This document shows, one piece after another, positions 1-9,433 of a DNA stretch of 64,000 nt. Origin of the DNA: Deltaproteobacteria bacterium. GTDB taxonomy: Bacteria; Desulfobacterota; Syntrophobacteria; Syntrophobacterales; Syntrophobacteraceae. Under the pieces are notes generated by a model. That model was not told the origin of the DNA. It was given only the letters and a program-made list of their open reading frames with translations, and searched no databases. Positions within the stretch are counted from its first letter, which is position 1. Every line of letters starts with the position of its first letter. The translations under genes were made by a program, and so were the position numbers. Location of the stretch: NCBI GenBank assembly GCA_021780695.1, contig JAJXYD010000004.1:1-64000 (forward strand), given 5' to 3'.

Positions 1-219
1 AGGGGGCCTGTGAGACGGACAGAGTTGCTACAGGAGGTGCGGAAAATGCGATTCGAAGAGACGTACGGAGACCGAGAGGAAGGGGAAGGGGGACGGCCTT
101 TACATTTTATATTTACTTGGTTCTTAGGGCGTCCCCTATCCTACGTCTGTTAAGCTCAATGAGCGTTGCCGGCTTATACAAAAAGCTCTGGCATATGGTC
201 AAACGGAGACTTGACCCCT
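1..219. repeat. intergenic repeat unit, copy 1 (cut by window edge)
   Basis: The first about 127 bases recur without any difference at 286-412. The unit continues through a segment ending in ACTTGACCCCT that is found four times before position 800. It contains a possible 36-codon reading frame at 46-156 (starting MRFEETYGDREEG) behind an AGGAGG five bases from the ATG. The peptide is Gly/Glu/Arg-rich and resembles no family I know, so coding is doubtful. Confidence 0.85.
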
Positions 220-285
220 CTCCTCTCCCTAAAATGTCCGCGCTTGTAGCACGTGAATTGTCCGGTTTAGATCGGCCTCCAAAGG

Positions 286-520
286 AGGGGGCCTGTGAGA
301 CGGACAGAGTTGCTACAGGAGGTGCGGAAAATGCGATTCGAAGAGACGTACGGAGACCGAGAGGAAGGGGAAGGGGGACGGCCTTTACATTTTATATTTA
401 CTTGGTTCTTAGAGCGTCCCCTATCCTATCCCCTATCCTACGTCTGTTAAGCTCAATGAGCGTTGCCGGCTTATACAAAAAGCTCTGGCATATGGTCAAA
501 CGGAGACTTGACCCCTTTCT
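286..520. repeat. intergenic repeat unit, copy 2
   Basis: This is the second near-complete copy, 285 bases downstream of the first. It differs mainly by a 12-bp tandem duplication of the CTATCC-type motif around 421-432, which keeps the small reading frame open. The copies are separated by about 66 bases of unrelated sequence (220-285). Confidence 0.85.
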
Positions 521-524
521 TAAA

Positions 525-578
525 CGGCTTATACAAAAAGCTCTGACATATGGTCAAACGGAGACTTGACCCCTTTCT
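525..578. repeat. truncated repeat copy 3
   Basis: Only the 3' part of the unit is present (CGGCTTATACAAAAAGCTCT through GACTTGACCCCTTTCT), with one substitution (GACATATGG in place of GGCATATGG). Short GACCCCTTTCT repeats follow directly to about 608, suggesting slippage or repeated insertion. Confidence 0.8.
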
Positions 579-698
579 TTTCTGGACCCCTTTCTTTGAC
601 CCCTTTCTCTTCCACTTATCATCCGCAGCTATAGACACAGCTCCGGGTGGTCAAAATTCGGTTATCACGGGTGGTCAATTTTGGGTTGTCATTACGAG

Positions 699-800
699 TT
701 CTTAGAGCGTCCCCTATTCTACGTCTGTTAAGCTCAATGAGCGTTGCCGGATATACAAAAAGCTCTGGCATATGGTCAAACGGAGACTTGACCCCTTTCT
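699..800. repeat. truncated repeat copy 4
   Basis: About 100 bases match the 3' half of the unit, from TTCTTAGAGCGTCCCC to GACTTGACCCCTTTCT, with a few substitutions. Between copies 3 and 4 there are two GGGTGGTCAA motifs (about 646 and 670). Confidence 0.8.
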
Positions 801-1382
801 GACCCAACGGAAGGGCTTTTAAGGTTACAGATCACAGGGTTTAAGTTCTATGTTTGCCAAATCCATCGTCGGCAAGATCTGTAAGCTTCACTTACAGCTT
901 TGCACCTTTACATGGCCGAAAGGGTGGGCGACGATCGTTACCAAGTTAAATTTTTAGCCACGATGGAATGAATAGTCAGGTTAAACGACGATGACGGGAA
1001 CAAGAAACCATTTCTTAGACCATCTTTTCCTAACGATGCCAAGCGGAAAAAATCGCAATACACCTCATCAGCTCATTGGGATTTGGCGATCACTTTATAG
1101 AAAAATATTTTCCAGTGATTTTTATTTAGTAGCGTTATCGTTGTTTACTTCCACAAAAGTCCAGATTTAAAAGCAATAATATGTCTTTTATGGTTGTTTC
1201 ATAAATTGGCATCCAGTACCTCAAACTGATGTAAATTGAAACTGGTATTACTTTTTTGAAATTTATCCAATTGCATATCGGGCAAATGCATTTAAAAATA
1301 CTTGCTTTCCTATTCCAAACTATTAAAATCACCTATCCTTAACTGGATACCGCTAATCCACATTTACGCGAGAGGAGCAGCA
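801..1382. other. gene-free stretch upstream of mucR-like gene
   Basis: About 580 bases without a convincing coding frame. It becomes AT-rich from about 1090 to 1330. Open frames here have no ribosome-binding site and no recognisable product. It probably holds the promoter of the MucR-like gene, but I could not place -35/-10 boxes with confidence. Confidence 0.5.
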
Positions 1383-1889
1383 ATGACCAGGACACTTATT
1401 GAATTAGCTTCGGAAATCGTGCAAACACAGGTATCAAAAACCAATATGACGGCCCAAGAGATCACGGCGTCTCTTCGCCAGGTTTTCTGCACACTTCATG
1501 ATCTTCACAGGGTTGAGGCCTCAGAAGCCGGGCAGCTAGCGTCGGGCGAACCGGAACGGGCCAAAGGAATTGCCCCGGAGGATTCCATCCGCGACGATAA
1601 AGTGATCTGCCTTGAGTGCGGCGCGGAGATGAAGCAGCTTACAAAGCTTCACCTCGTATCCCATGACTTGACCGCAAGAGAATACAAGAAAAAATACGGC
1701 TTCACCATGCGCACGGCCCTTGCGGCAAGGTCTCTTACCAAGGCCAGAAGCAGGGCAGCCAAGAAAAGGGGAGTTCCAGAGAACCTCAAAAAGTTTATGG
1801 AACAAAGAAGGTTGACAAAGGGTGCGGCCCCCGCGGAAACCCTGGCGGACCAAAACAAACGGACTAAAGTCAGAAAGAAGGCGCAATGA
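1383..1889 (+). CDS. MucR/Ros-family zinc-finger transcriptional regulator
   Basis: A 168-residue DNA-binding protein of the Ros/MucR family, which in proteobacteria controls surface polysaccharide, motility and other envelope genes. The N-terminal about 60 residues resemble the MucR dimer region. A single finger follows, CLECG ... LHLVSHDLT, then AREYKKKYGF, the hallmark of the family (compare LTPDEYRAKW). The tail is Arg/Lys-rich. I chose the ATG at 1383 because GAGAGGAGCAG precedes it; an in-frame ATG at 1302 has no such site. The gene stands alone between the repeat cluster and a convergent giant kinase. Its targets cannot be read from the window. Confidence 0.85.
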   Translation: MTRTLIELASEIVQTQVSKTNMTAQEITASLRQVFCTLHDLHRVEASEAGQLASGEPERAKGIAPEDSIRDDKVICLECGAEMKQLTKLHLVSHDLTAREYKKKYGFTMRTALAARSLTKARSRAAKKRGVPENLKKFMEQRRLTKGAAPAETLADQNKRTKVRKKAQ

Positions 1890-1967
1890 TTTCCGGTCTG
1901 TCACCCAAGGCCGGGAAATTGTTTTGTAAGCTTTAGTATTGGTTGCGGCGACAACTGTTTGGACAAA

Positions 1968-4900
1968 TCATCTTCCCGGCCCGCCTGCTTGCATGGCGCC
2001 CCTCAAGGTCTGGAAAGCTCCACCGAGTTCGCTTAGAAGAGCTTTTACTGTCTCAAGGTCACCGGCCCTGCCGGCCTTTTCCATTTGGAGGGCCAGCACC
2101 CGCAGGGCCTCCGCATCCACATTGGCGGCGGCGCCCTTGATCGTGTGGGCCTGCCGTTCCACCCCTTCGACATTTCCGGACTCGAGATATCCTCGCAAGA
2201 CCTCTATTTGCCGGGGGATGTCGGCCAAAAAACCTTCGATGACCCTATCGACCAATTCCGAGTCATCGAGCAAGCGCTCAGCCATGGAGGCACGGTTCCA
2301 AACCGATGCGGAAGGCTGCGGAGGTTGCCGTTCCTGCAGACTGCCGGGTCGGGCCTTTGGGCTGTGGGCCGGGGTAGCTTTGGGCAGCCATTTATCCAGG
2401 ACCGCGCCCAGGGCGCACGGTAAAATGGGCTTGCTGACATAGTCGCTCATTCCGGCATCCAGACACTTATCACGGTCACCCCGCATGGCGTGGGCAGTCA
2501 TGGCGATAATGGGAATCTCGCCGTAGCCCCCCACGTGAGACCTGATTTCCCTTGTAGCCTCTATACCGTCCATCTCCGGCATTTGAACGTCCATAAGCAC
2601 AAGATCATAGGGGATGGTCTTTAGCGCATTGACGGCCTCACGGCCGTTTGCGACGGTATCGGCTCTGAGGCCGAATTTTTTCAGGATGCCCAGGGCCACC
2701 TGCTGATTGGTAATGTTATCCTCGGCAAGGAGGATGCGTGTTTTGCGATCCGAGAGGTCGGGAATCGTACCTTCCGGCGTTCGGCGCGCAACCATTGGCG
2801 GAGGGACAAAAGCCTCGCTCCCTTCAAGTACCTGGCTTAGAACTGCCTTTAGTTCCTCGTGACGCACCGGTTTGGTCGCATAGCCGCAAAACCCGCTCTT
2901 TCGCAGTTGGTTCTCATCGCATCGCGCGCCAAGGGAGGTAAGCAGGATCAACCGCGTTCGGGCAAGCTTCGCATCGGCTGTTGCCGCACGGCCAAAAGCT
3001 TCGCCGTCCATGCCCGGCATCTGCATATCGACAAGGGCCACAGGGAAGGGCTCTCCCTCTTCCAGGGCGCGGTAAAGAGTCTGTAGACCCAGGGGGCCGT
3101 TTGGGACCGCTTCCGGGCGCATTCCCCAGAAACCAAGGCGCGTCAAAAGGATTTCCCGATTGGTGGCATTATCATCGACGATCAGCACGCGCACACCGGC
3201 CAGATCGTTTTGGGAGTGGAGATTCCTCGCCACTCCCTCAGCCTGAAGACCAAAACGCGCGGTGAAAAAGAACTGGGACCCTTGTCCTACAACGCTCTTA
3301 ACACCAATCTCACCCCCCATCATCTCGGCAAGCTGCCTGGAGATGGCAAGACCCAGGCCCGTGCCGCCATACTGGCGCGTTGTCGAGGCATCCACCTGGG
3401 TAAACTGCTGGAACAGCATCGGAAACTTGTCCTCAGGAATGCCGATTCCGGTATCGCGAACGCAAAAACGAAGCAGACATGTATCCCGGGCGCTTTCGTC
3501 CAAATTTTGTTTGTCGCTTTCCGCCCTGCTGACTTTAATGGCGACTTCCCCCCGGCTCGTGAATTTAAGAGCGTTGGCCGCAAGGTTTGTGAGCACCTGG
3601 CGCAAGCGGCCGGGGTCGCCCAAAAGAAGGGTGGGCACATCGGGGTCGGCGGCGCAGGAAAGTTCCAACCCCTTATCCTGAGCTTTTAGGGCCATAGTCT
3701 CGGCAAAATCTTCCAAAAGGGTTTGCAGGTCGAAGTTCAAGGTTTCGAGTTCCAGCCTGCCAGCCTCGATCTTTGAAAAATCGAGGATATCGTTTATGAG
3801 AGTCAGCAGCGATTCGCCGCTGGATTTAACTATCTCGACAAAACGCCGCTGCTCCTCGGTAAGATCGGTATCGAGCAAGAGGCTTGTCATGCCGATCACG
3901 CCGTTCATGGGGGTGCGGATCTCATGGCTCATATTGGCGAGGAACTCGCTTTTGGCTGAATTGGCCCTCCAGGCCTCCAAAGCCAGTTCATTGGCCCGCG
4001 CAATGGCCTTTTCGAGTTCCCGGTTGACATTGAGCAATTCCGCCTCCGCCTGCCTTTGGTCGGTTATGTCCTCAGCCGAGCAGACGACATATTCCACAGT
4101 GCCGTCGTCGCGCAGTTTAGGCGTCTTAAGGATCGAAACCAGCCTGCGCTCTCCGGAGAGGTGGGGAATCCACTGTTCGCTTCGCACCGGTTTGCCGGTG
4201 GCAAAGACCTCGATGTTAGTCTTTCGTGAGACCTCGGCTACATCGGCGGGCAAGACCTCGTAGAGGTCCTTAAAGGCCACATCCTCGGTTTTTAGGCCAT
4301 GAAAGGCCGCGCGGGCCTTGTTTACCGCCCCGTACGTATGGTCGTCGGTAAGGTACCATACCAGGGTTTGGATATTATCAAGCAGGATGCGCTGCTCCTC
4401 GGCCGCCCGGCGTCTTTGTTCCCGGGCGCGGACCTGTTCCACTTTGGCAGCCAGCACGTGAGCAACGGCTTCAAGGAAGTGGGCGTCGTTTTCGTCGAAA
4501 TCCTGATGACGATCGCTGTGCACGGCCAGGATGCCAAAGGGCCGTTGCACACCGGGAACGGCCACGGTCATGCCGCTGACCACATGATGAACGGCCAAAA
4601 TAGCCGAGAGTGAAAAGCGGGGATCGTTTGCTACGTCAGGAGAAATAACCGGCTCTTTTTGGAGCAGCGTATAGCCGCTCTGGGAGCGGGTTCCATCCGG
4701 CACCGATGTTCCCACCCAAGCCTCTTTCCAGCCGATCCCTGAGCGCATAAAGAGGGTCCCCTCCTCCCTGCGGTGCTCCAGGACATAGGCGTATTTGGTC
4801 CCGAGCACCTTGGAGGCGAGCACAATCGCGTCGTGGAATAATTGGTCGAGGTCGCCCGTTCCCGCAAGGGCGCGCTGGCCGAAAGCGGCGACCTCGGTTT

Positions 4901-7900
4901 GCTGGCGGGCCCGGCGCTGCTCGTTGCCAAGGGCCTTATGAAGGGCTTCTTCGACTCTTTTACGTTCGGTAATATCTTGGAGAGAGCCGTGAAGGCCCCT
5001 GACACTGCCGTCCGGCCCCGTCTCGGCCTCGCCTCGGATCAGGCATACCCGCATCGTTGCGTCGCTTAGAACCGTGCGCAATTCCAGTTCATAGGCGATA
5101 CCCCGATCGACCGCGGCTTTAACGGCCCGGTCCAGCTTCTGCTTTTCCTGCGGAAGGCAGAACCGAAGAAATTCAGCATAGGAAGGCACCTTCGGAGACG
5201 GCTCCATTCCCAGGATACGAAACATTTCCTCGGACCACTTGACCGTGTCGGTGGCCAAATCCCATTGCCAGCTCCCCACGTGCGCTATGGTCTCGGTACG
5301 CGCCAGCATGGCCTGGTTTCGCCGCAACTCCTGCTCGGCACGCTTTCGATCCGTGATATCGAGAACGGAGCCTATGGTGTCGACGGGTTCCCCGGCCCAA
5401 TTGCGCACCAGGTTGACTCTCATGATGCCGTAAACCGTGTGGCCGTCCTTATGTATAAAACGTTTTTCCATTTCGTAGTGATCGAGCTTACCGCAAGAGA
5501 GGGCAGCCTGCTTTTCAAGGTTTTCCTCGACGATTTCCGGATGGGTGATCTCGGCCAGGTGCTTTCCAACGAGTTCTTCCTCGCTGTAGCCAAGCATCCG
5601 GCAATAGGCCGGATTGGCGTTCCGAATACGGAAATCCGGGGCTATCCTCGCCAACCCAACGTCAGCCGAGTCATAAATGGAGCGAAAACGAGATTCGCTT
5701 TCGCGCAGTTTCTCCTCGGCCCGCTTTCGCTTGGTTATATCCCTGACTATTCCTTCGATACCGACGATATTTCCCTGATTATCCTTTAGCAGGCTTCCGG
5801 TAAGCGACCCCCATATCGGAGAGCCGTCCTTTTTGCGGCATGTTATCTCGTAATCTCTTACTACGCCCTCTCGCAGGAGAAGGCCCATCACTTTCTCCCC
5901 ATCGGCCGGATACATCACAAAGTCGTCGGCCTTTCTGCCGATTGCTTCCTCGCTGGTAAAGCCGCAACTCTTGTAAATGGACGGGCTTATCATTGTGAGA
6001 ACACCGTCCAAATCCGTACGGTAGTAGACGTCCTGAATGTTTTCTACCACGCTGCGGTAGCGTTGTTCGCTTTCCCGCAGCATTTCCTGGGTTTTTCTGA
6101 TCTCGGTGGCATCTCGAATGGTTTCAATAGCTCCGATGATCTTGCCCGCACTGTCGTAAAGAGGCCTGGCCTTGCAGGAGAGTACACGAATTTGCGTACC
6201 TCGCAACGGCGTACCGGTTTCGGCTAAAAGGATATCTCCCTCTCTTTGGACGGAGTAATAGTTTTTTAAAATTTCATCATGTTGCCCTAGCGCAACATCT
6301 ATTAAAACCGGTCTTCGGCAGTCATAAAAAGCCAATGAATATTCATAATCGCTCTTTCCGAGAAGCTCTTGGGCCTTAACGTCGGTAAGCTCTTCAGCGG
6401 CCCTGTTCCAGGCGATGACCTTGCCTTCGGAGTCGATGGCGAAAGTAGAATCGGGCAGGAAGTCAAGAATTTGGGACAGCTTCTGGTTAGACTCTCTTAA
6501 GGCGACCTCGGACTGTTTGCGCTCCGTAATATCCTGATTTACGCCTCGAATTTTGACGACATTCCAATTCTCGTCGCGAACCGGCGCATAGTAGACAAGC
6601 AGATGCCTGGGCTTTCCATCGGGAGTTACCACGCGGTGTTCCAACTGACCGATGAAAGTAGGATCCGTTGCACTCAAGGCTTTGCTTTTTGCCTCGGAGA
6701 TAATAAAAGAGTCGTCGCGCGCGAGAAATTTTTCCGCGTAGGCCTTTCCGGTTATCCCCCCCCCTTCCCCATGGCAGACGGCTTCATCACCCAAAAAGTC
6801 AAAGTTGTGATCTTCGAGCCAGAACGTATCGGTTTTGACGTCGTATTCCCAACGGGCAAGCCCGGCGATATCCAGGGCCATTCTTAACTGGGCCTCGCGC
6901 TCCCTCAACTCCTCTTCAATTTTTTTGCGCTCCGTGATGTCTCGTCCCAGTACCACAAGGGTCTTGCGCCTGCCGTCGTCTTTAAAAATGGGCACCTTAA
7001 TGACATCGTAGACACTGGCAGTCCCATCGGAACGGGGAACAGTCTCGTCTATGCGCAAGGCTTTTCCCTTTTCCCAGGCCAGGTTATCCGAATGCTCGCA
7101 GGCGAGCAAAGCCTCCTTATGGAAACTTACTTTTTGGGCAAGTTCATGATTTTTCCTTCCCCTGTAATCGAAGCCCTTTAGATCGAAGAGGTTCAAAGTG
7201 GCTTCATTCGCCTCGATCCAGCGCCCCTCGGCGTCCTTGAAATAGACAAAATCCGGAGTCCCCTCGATCAGCGAACGCAGCCTTTCCTCACTCTCACGCA
7301 AAGCTTCCGCGGCGAGCTTACGCTCCGTAATATCGTTTAAAATCAACAGAACTTTGTCTCCGCTCCCGTCGCGAACGAGCGCAGTGTTTATCGAAATCTC
7401 TACCGTGGTGAACCGGGAATCTCTCCTAAGTGACATTTGGACTTCGGCGTCACAAACACCTGTACCGGTTTGGAAGGTTTGCATAATTTGCAACCGGAGG
7501 GGACATTGTCTGCACAGGGGCTCCTGTCCACACCCTCTACCATGGAAAGAATTCGAACAGTAGATGGCATCGCCGGGAAGTTTTCCGAGGATTTGCTCTT
7601 TGGGCCTGGCGAAAAAAAATATTCCCTTGTGATTTATATCGGTTACATGCCCCTCCCTATCCAGAAGCATCATGGTATAAGGAGCGCTTTCAAATATCTT
7701 GGTCAAAGTTTCCCTTTGATCCCTTGATTGCTTTTCCGCCTCTTTTCGACGGGAGATATCGTCAACGCACCACAGTACGCCTTTATTCAAATCGGGTGGT
7801 CTATTGGAATCGAGGGCCTTACCGGACAGGGTGCACCATAGCGCGGAGCCGTCTTTTCTTTTGAGTTGGTACTCAACCTGTATTTGAGCCCCCTTCAGCA

Positions 7901-8204
7901 AGGGCATGTGATACTTATTAATAAATTCGAAGTAAGACTGCTCTGAGAGATGAAAGCCCAGCATGTCCAAGCCGGCCATTTCCTCGGGCGAATTGTAGCC
8001 CATGATATCGGCGAACCGCTGGTTTGCCCGGTAGAGAAGCCCGTATTTTTTTAAAAAAGCTATACCGATCTGGCTGTTTTCAAAAATCGCCTTAAACTCT
8101 TTACCCGAGCCGAGGCTTTCTTCCTCGTAGCTTCTCATCTTATCTTCCCCGGAAACGGGGTTAGCGGAGTAAATATCTTCGAGCACGCTCTGCTTACCTT
8201 GCAT
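1968..8204 (-). CDS. giant hybrid histidine kinase, multi-PAS/GAF, two receivers and HPt
   Basis: A cytoplasmic phosphorelay protein of about 2078 residues without obvious membrane segments. In order there are eight PAS/PAC units (about 35-1090), a GAF domain (about 1095-1260), another PAS (about 1265-1390), HisKA with SHEIRTPMNG (about 1425-1490), an HATPase domain with GTGLGLAISRQLAEMMGG (about 1535-1655), a first receiver (VLIVDDN, VDMQMPGMDG; about 1670-1795), a second receiver (ILLAEDN, MDVQMPEMDG; about 1825-1940) and a C-terminal HPt with AHTIKGAAAN (about 1970-2070). All three phosphotransfer layers are thus in one chain. The second PAS carries a Cys-rich insert (GCGQEPLCRQCPLR). The ATG at 8204 has AGGAAGG upstream and is preferred over a TTG at 8231. 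No output regulator is adjacent, so the ligand and target are unknown. Confidence 0.93.
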   Translation of the reverse strand: MQGKQSVLEDIYSANPVSGEDKMRSYEEESLGSGKEFKAIFENSQIGIAFLKKYGLLYRANQRFADIMGYNSPEEMAGLDMLGFHLSEQSYFEFINKYHMPLLKGAQIQVEYQLKRKDGSALWCTLSGKALDSNRPPDLNKGVLWCVDDISRRKEAEKQSRDQRETLTKIFESAPYTMMLLDREGHVTDINHKGIFFFARPKEQILGKLPGDAIYCSNSFHGRGCGQEPLCRQCPLRLQIMQTFQTGTGVCDAEVQMSLRRDSRFTTVEISINTALVRDGSGDKVLLILNDITERKLAAEALRESEERLRSLIEGTPDFVYFKDAEGRWIEANEATLNLFDLKGFDYRGRKNHELAQKVSFHKEALLACEHSDNLAWEKGKALRIDETVPRSDGTASVYDVIKVPIFKDDGRRKTLVVLGRDITERKKIEEELREREAQLRMALDIAGLARWEYDVKTDTFWLEDHNFDFLGDEAVCHGEGGGITGKAYAEKFLARDDSFIISEAKSKALSATDPTFIGQLEHRVVTPDGKPRHLLVYYAPVRDENWNVVKIRGVNQDITERKQSEVALRESNQKLSQILDFLPDSTFAIDSEGKVIAWNRAAEELTDVKAQELLGKSDYEYSLAFYDCRRPVLIDVALGQHDEILKNYYSVQREGDILLAETGTPLRGTQIRVLSCKARPLYDSAGKIIGAIETIRDATEIRKTQEMLRESEQRYRSVVENIQDVYYRTDLDGVLTMISPSIYKSCGFTSEEAIGRKADDFVMYPADGEKVMGLLLREGVVRDYEITCRKKDGSPIWGSLTGSLLKDNQGNIVGIEGIVRDITKRKRAEEKLRESESRFRSIYDSADVGLARIAPDFRIRNANPAYCRMLGYSEEELVGKHLAEITHPEIVEENLEKQAALSCGKLDHYEMEKRFIHKDGHTVYGIMRVNLVRNWAGEPVDTIGSVLDITDRKRAEQELRRNQAMLARTETIAHVGSWQWDLATDTVKWSEEMFRILGMEPSPKVPSYAEFLRFCLPQEKQKLDRAVKAAVDRGIAYELELRTVLSDATMRVCLIRGEAETGPDGSVRGLHGSLQDITERKRVEEALHKALGNEQRRARQQTEVAAFGQRALAGTGDLDQLFHDAIVLASKVLGTKYAYVLEHRREEGTLFMRSGIGWKEAWVGTSVPDGTRSQSGYTLLQKEPVISPDVANDPRFSLSAILAVHHVVSGMTVAVPGVQRPFGILAVHSDRHQDFDENDAHFLEAVAHVLAAKVEQVRAREQRRRAAEEQRILLDNIQTLVWYLTDDHTYGAVNKARAAFHGLKTEDVAFKDLYEVLPADVAEVSRKTNIEVFATGKPVRSEQWIPHLSGERRLVSILKTPKLRDDGTVEYVVCSAEDITDQRQAEAELLNVNRELEKAIARANELALEAWRANSAKSEFLANMSHEIRTPMNGVIGMTSLLLDTDLTEEQRRFVEIVKSSGESLLTLINDILDFSKIEAGRLELETLNFDLQTLLEDFAETMALKAQDKGLELSCAADPDVPTLLLGDPGRLRQVLTNLAANALKFTSRGEVAIKVSRAESDKQNLDESARDTCLLRFCVRDTGIGIPEDKFPMLFQQFTQVDASTTRQYGGTGLGLAISRQLAEMMGGEIGVKSVVGQGSQFFFTARFGLQAEGVARNLHSQNDLAGVRVLIVDDNATNREILLTRLGFWGMRPEAVPNGPLGLQTLYRALEEGEPFPVALVDMQMPGMDGEAFGRAATADAKLARTRLILLTSLGARCDENQLRKSGFCGYATKPVRHEELKAVLSQVLEGSEAFVPPPMVARRTPEGTIPDLSDRKTRILLAEDNITNQQVALGILKKFGLRADTVANGREAVNALKTIPYDLVLMDVQMPEMDGIEATREIRSHVGGYGEIPIIAMTAHAMRGDRDKCLDAGMSDYVSKPILPCALGAVLDKWLPKATPAHSPKARPGSLQERQPPQPSASVWNRASMAERLLDDSELVDRVIEGFLADIPRQIEVLRGYLESGNVEGVERQAHTIKGAAANVDAEALRVLALQMEKAGRAGDLETVKALLSELGGAFQTLRGAMQAGGPGR

Positions 8205-8274
8205 TGAAGCCCCTGCCTTCCTATCATGCAAAATGGGCTAAAGGACCTTCCAATGATATGGAACTTTCCCCCTC

Positions 8275-8317
8275 CCCTTCGGGGTAAAAACCGGCAAAGA
8301 GTGACGGTTTTTACTCC
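8275..8317. other. strong inverted repeat between kinase and CPBP gene
   Basis: GTAAAAACC (8284-8292) pairs with GGTTTTTAC (8306-8314) around a 13-base loop, and the stem extends outward as CGGG/CTCCG with one G-U. A small CCCC-TTC-GGGG hairpin lies just before it at 8275-8285. It sits downstream of the CPBP gene and upstream of the kinase, both on the minus strand, so it may end the first transcript or lie in the leader of the second. There is no T-tract on the minus strand. Confidence 0.5.
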
Positions 8318-8419
8318 GGGATAAAAATTTTTCGTTTCGCTACGGTAAATCGGCAAAAATTTTCAACCACTTTAGCGGCCTCTTGCGGTTGTCCTGATTA
8401 GCAACCGGGCAGAGGTTTC

Positions 8420-9109
8420 TCACTTGAGTTTAAAGAGAGGCAGTAAAACGAGGGGGAAAAAATCTATGAGAAAATGCAGAACGGCGGGAGCTACAAGGCT
8501 TTTTCTCCAAACATAGGTGAGGGCGAGAATTATGCCCAAAACACCCACTGTACCGGCGCCGGCCGCCCCTTCATAACCGTGGCCGAGGGAAAAAATGGCC
8601 GAGGAGATAAGGACTGCGGAGATTACGCTGCCCATAAGGCCGTTTAGGCGCAGCATAAGGTAGCCACGGAAAATAGTTTCCTCGGCCACTGCCGCGACGG
8701 CCGTCAGGATGCAGGCGAGAAAAATCTCAGGCAGGCTTTTGGGTGTTAGAAACCGGGGTAAACGGCTCATGGCCGGTGAGAGGCCAAACCATTGAAAAAC
8801 CTTCTCCAGCAATGGTTCTGCATAGAGAACCGGCAAAAACAGTATTGCTCCCAGAGCGATTTCTTCCAGGAGCCGGCCAGATTTCCACCCGAGCCGGGAA
8901 AGAGGCTCTCCGTCCCGCCACAGGAAGAAAAAGACCAGACAGGTAAGAGAGATATCCCGAAGGATTATGGAAACCGCCATGACAGTAAACCCGAAGCGTT
9001 CCTTGCCAAGAGGCAAAAAGGAAAGCATCATGGAGGGTATGATCAAAAGAAGGAAAACGGCAAGTTCAAAAAACTCTTTTTTTCTCCAGCGCGCTTCAGG
9101 CTCATTCAC
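8420..9109 (-). CDS. CPBP-family intramembrane metalloprotease (CAAX protease/Abi-like)
   Basis: A 229-residue polytopic membrane protein with the glutamic intramembrane protease motifs: EETIFR (143-148), FSLGH (173-177) and H-x3-D (212-216). Six or more hydrophobic segments are visible. The family cleaves within membranes in eukaryotes (Rce1) and in bacteria is linked to bacteriocin immunity, phage exclusion or peptide maturation; the substrate here is unknown. The start is GTG, with GGAGG about eight bases upstream. It is transcribed towards the giant kinase and away from the next kinase. The 229-residue length is normal for the family. Confidence 0.88.
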   Translation of the reverse strand: MNEPEARWRKKEFFELAVFLLLIIPSMMLSFLPLGKERFGFTVMAVSIILRDISLTCLVFFFLWRDGEPLSRLGWKSGRLLEEIALGAILFLPVLYAEPLLEKVFQWFGLSPAMSRLPRFLTPKSLPEIFLACILTAVAAVAEETIFRGYLMLRLNGLMGSVISAVLISSAIFSLGHGYEGAAGAGTVGVLGIILALTYVWRKSLVAPAVLHFLIDFFPLVLLPLFKLK

Positions 9110-9433
9110 GGTCGGACCTCCAGGGGTTAAGCGGCGCGCGCTCGAAAATGTCTCGCCGGCCGCGGATATAAATAGTCTCGAGTTTAGAGCGCATGCACAG
9201 TCAAACGCTCTTTTCTCGCGTCTTTAGTGGTTCCCTGGACTTACGAGGGAACCAGTATCCATTAATAATGCCGGGATCGGCCGGCGCAAGGCCCTGCAAC
9301 GCGCCAAAAGTTCAGACTTGCGGCATCTTGATCTTATACACATTGTTTTTTGGGTACGATTGGTATTATTTAAACAATAATAAGATGCCTTTTGGGAAGC
9401 CGTTCGTATTTTTAGAATTGAAGGAAATTGCCG
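9110..9433. other. divergent intergenic region
   Basis: A 324-base gap between the divergent CPBP protease and the PAS kinase. It becomes AT-rich from about 9330 (ATTGTTTTTTGGG ... GGTATTATTT), a plausible promoter zone for the plus-strand kinase, but no consensus pair is clear. I see no gene in it. Confidence 0.4.

Noticed and set aside
1..800. CRISPR array
   Set aside because: Repeats are 50-230 bases, unevenly spaced and truncated, and there are no spacers of regular length or cas genes.
1302..1382. Longer N-terminus for the MucR-like protein
   Set aside because: No ribosome-binding site at 1302; the extra residues are unlike the family and the ATG at 1383 has GAGAGGAG.
8420..9109. CPBP protease as part of a bacteriocin or defence island
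   Set aside because: No precursor peptide, transporter or defence gene adjoins; neighbours are sensor kinases.
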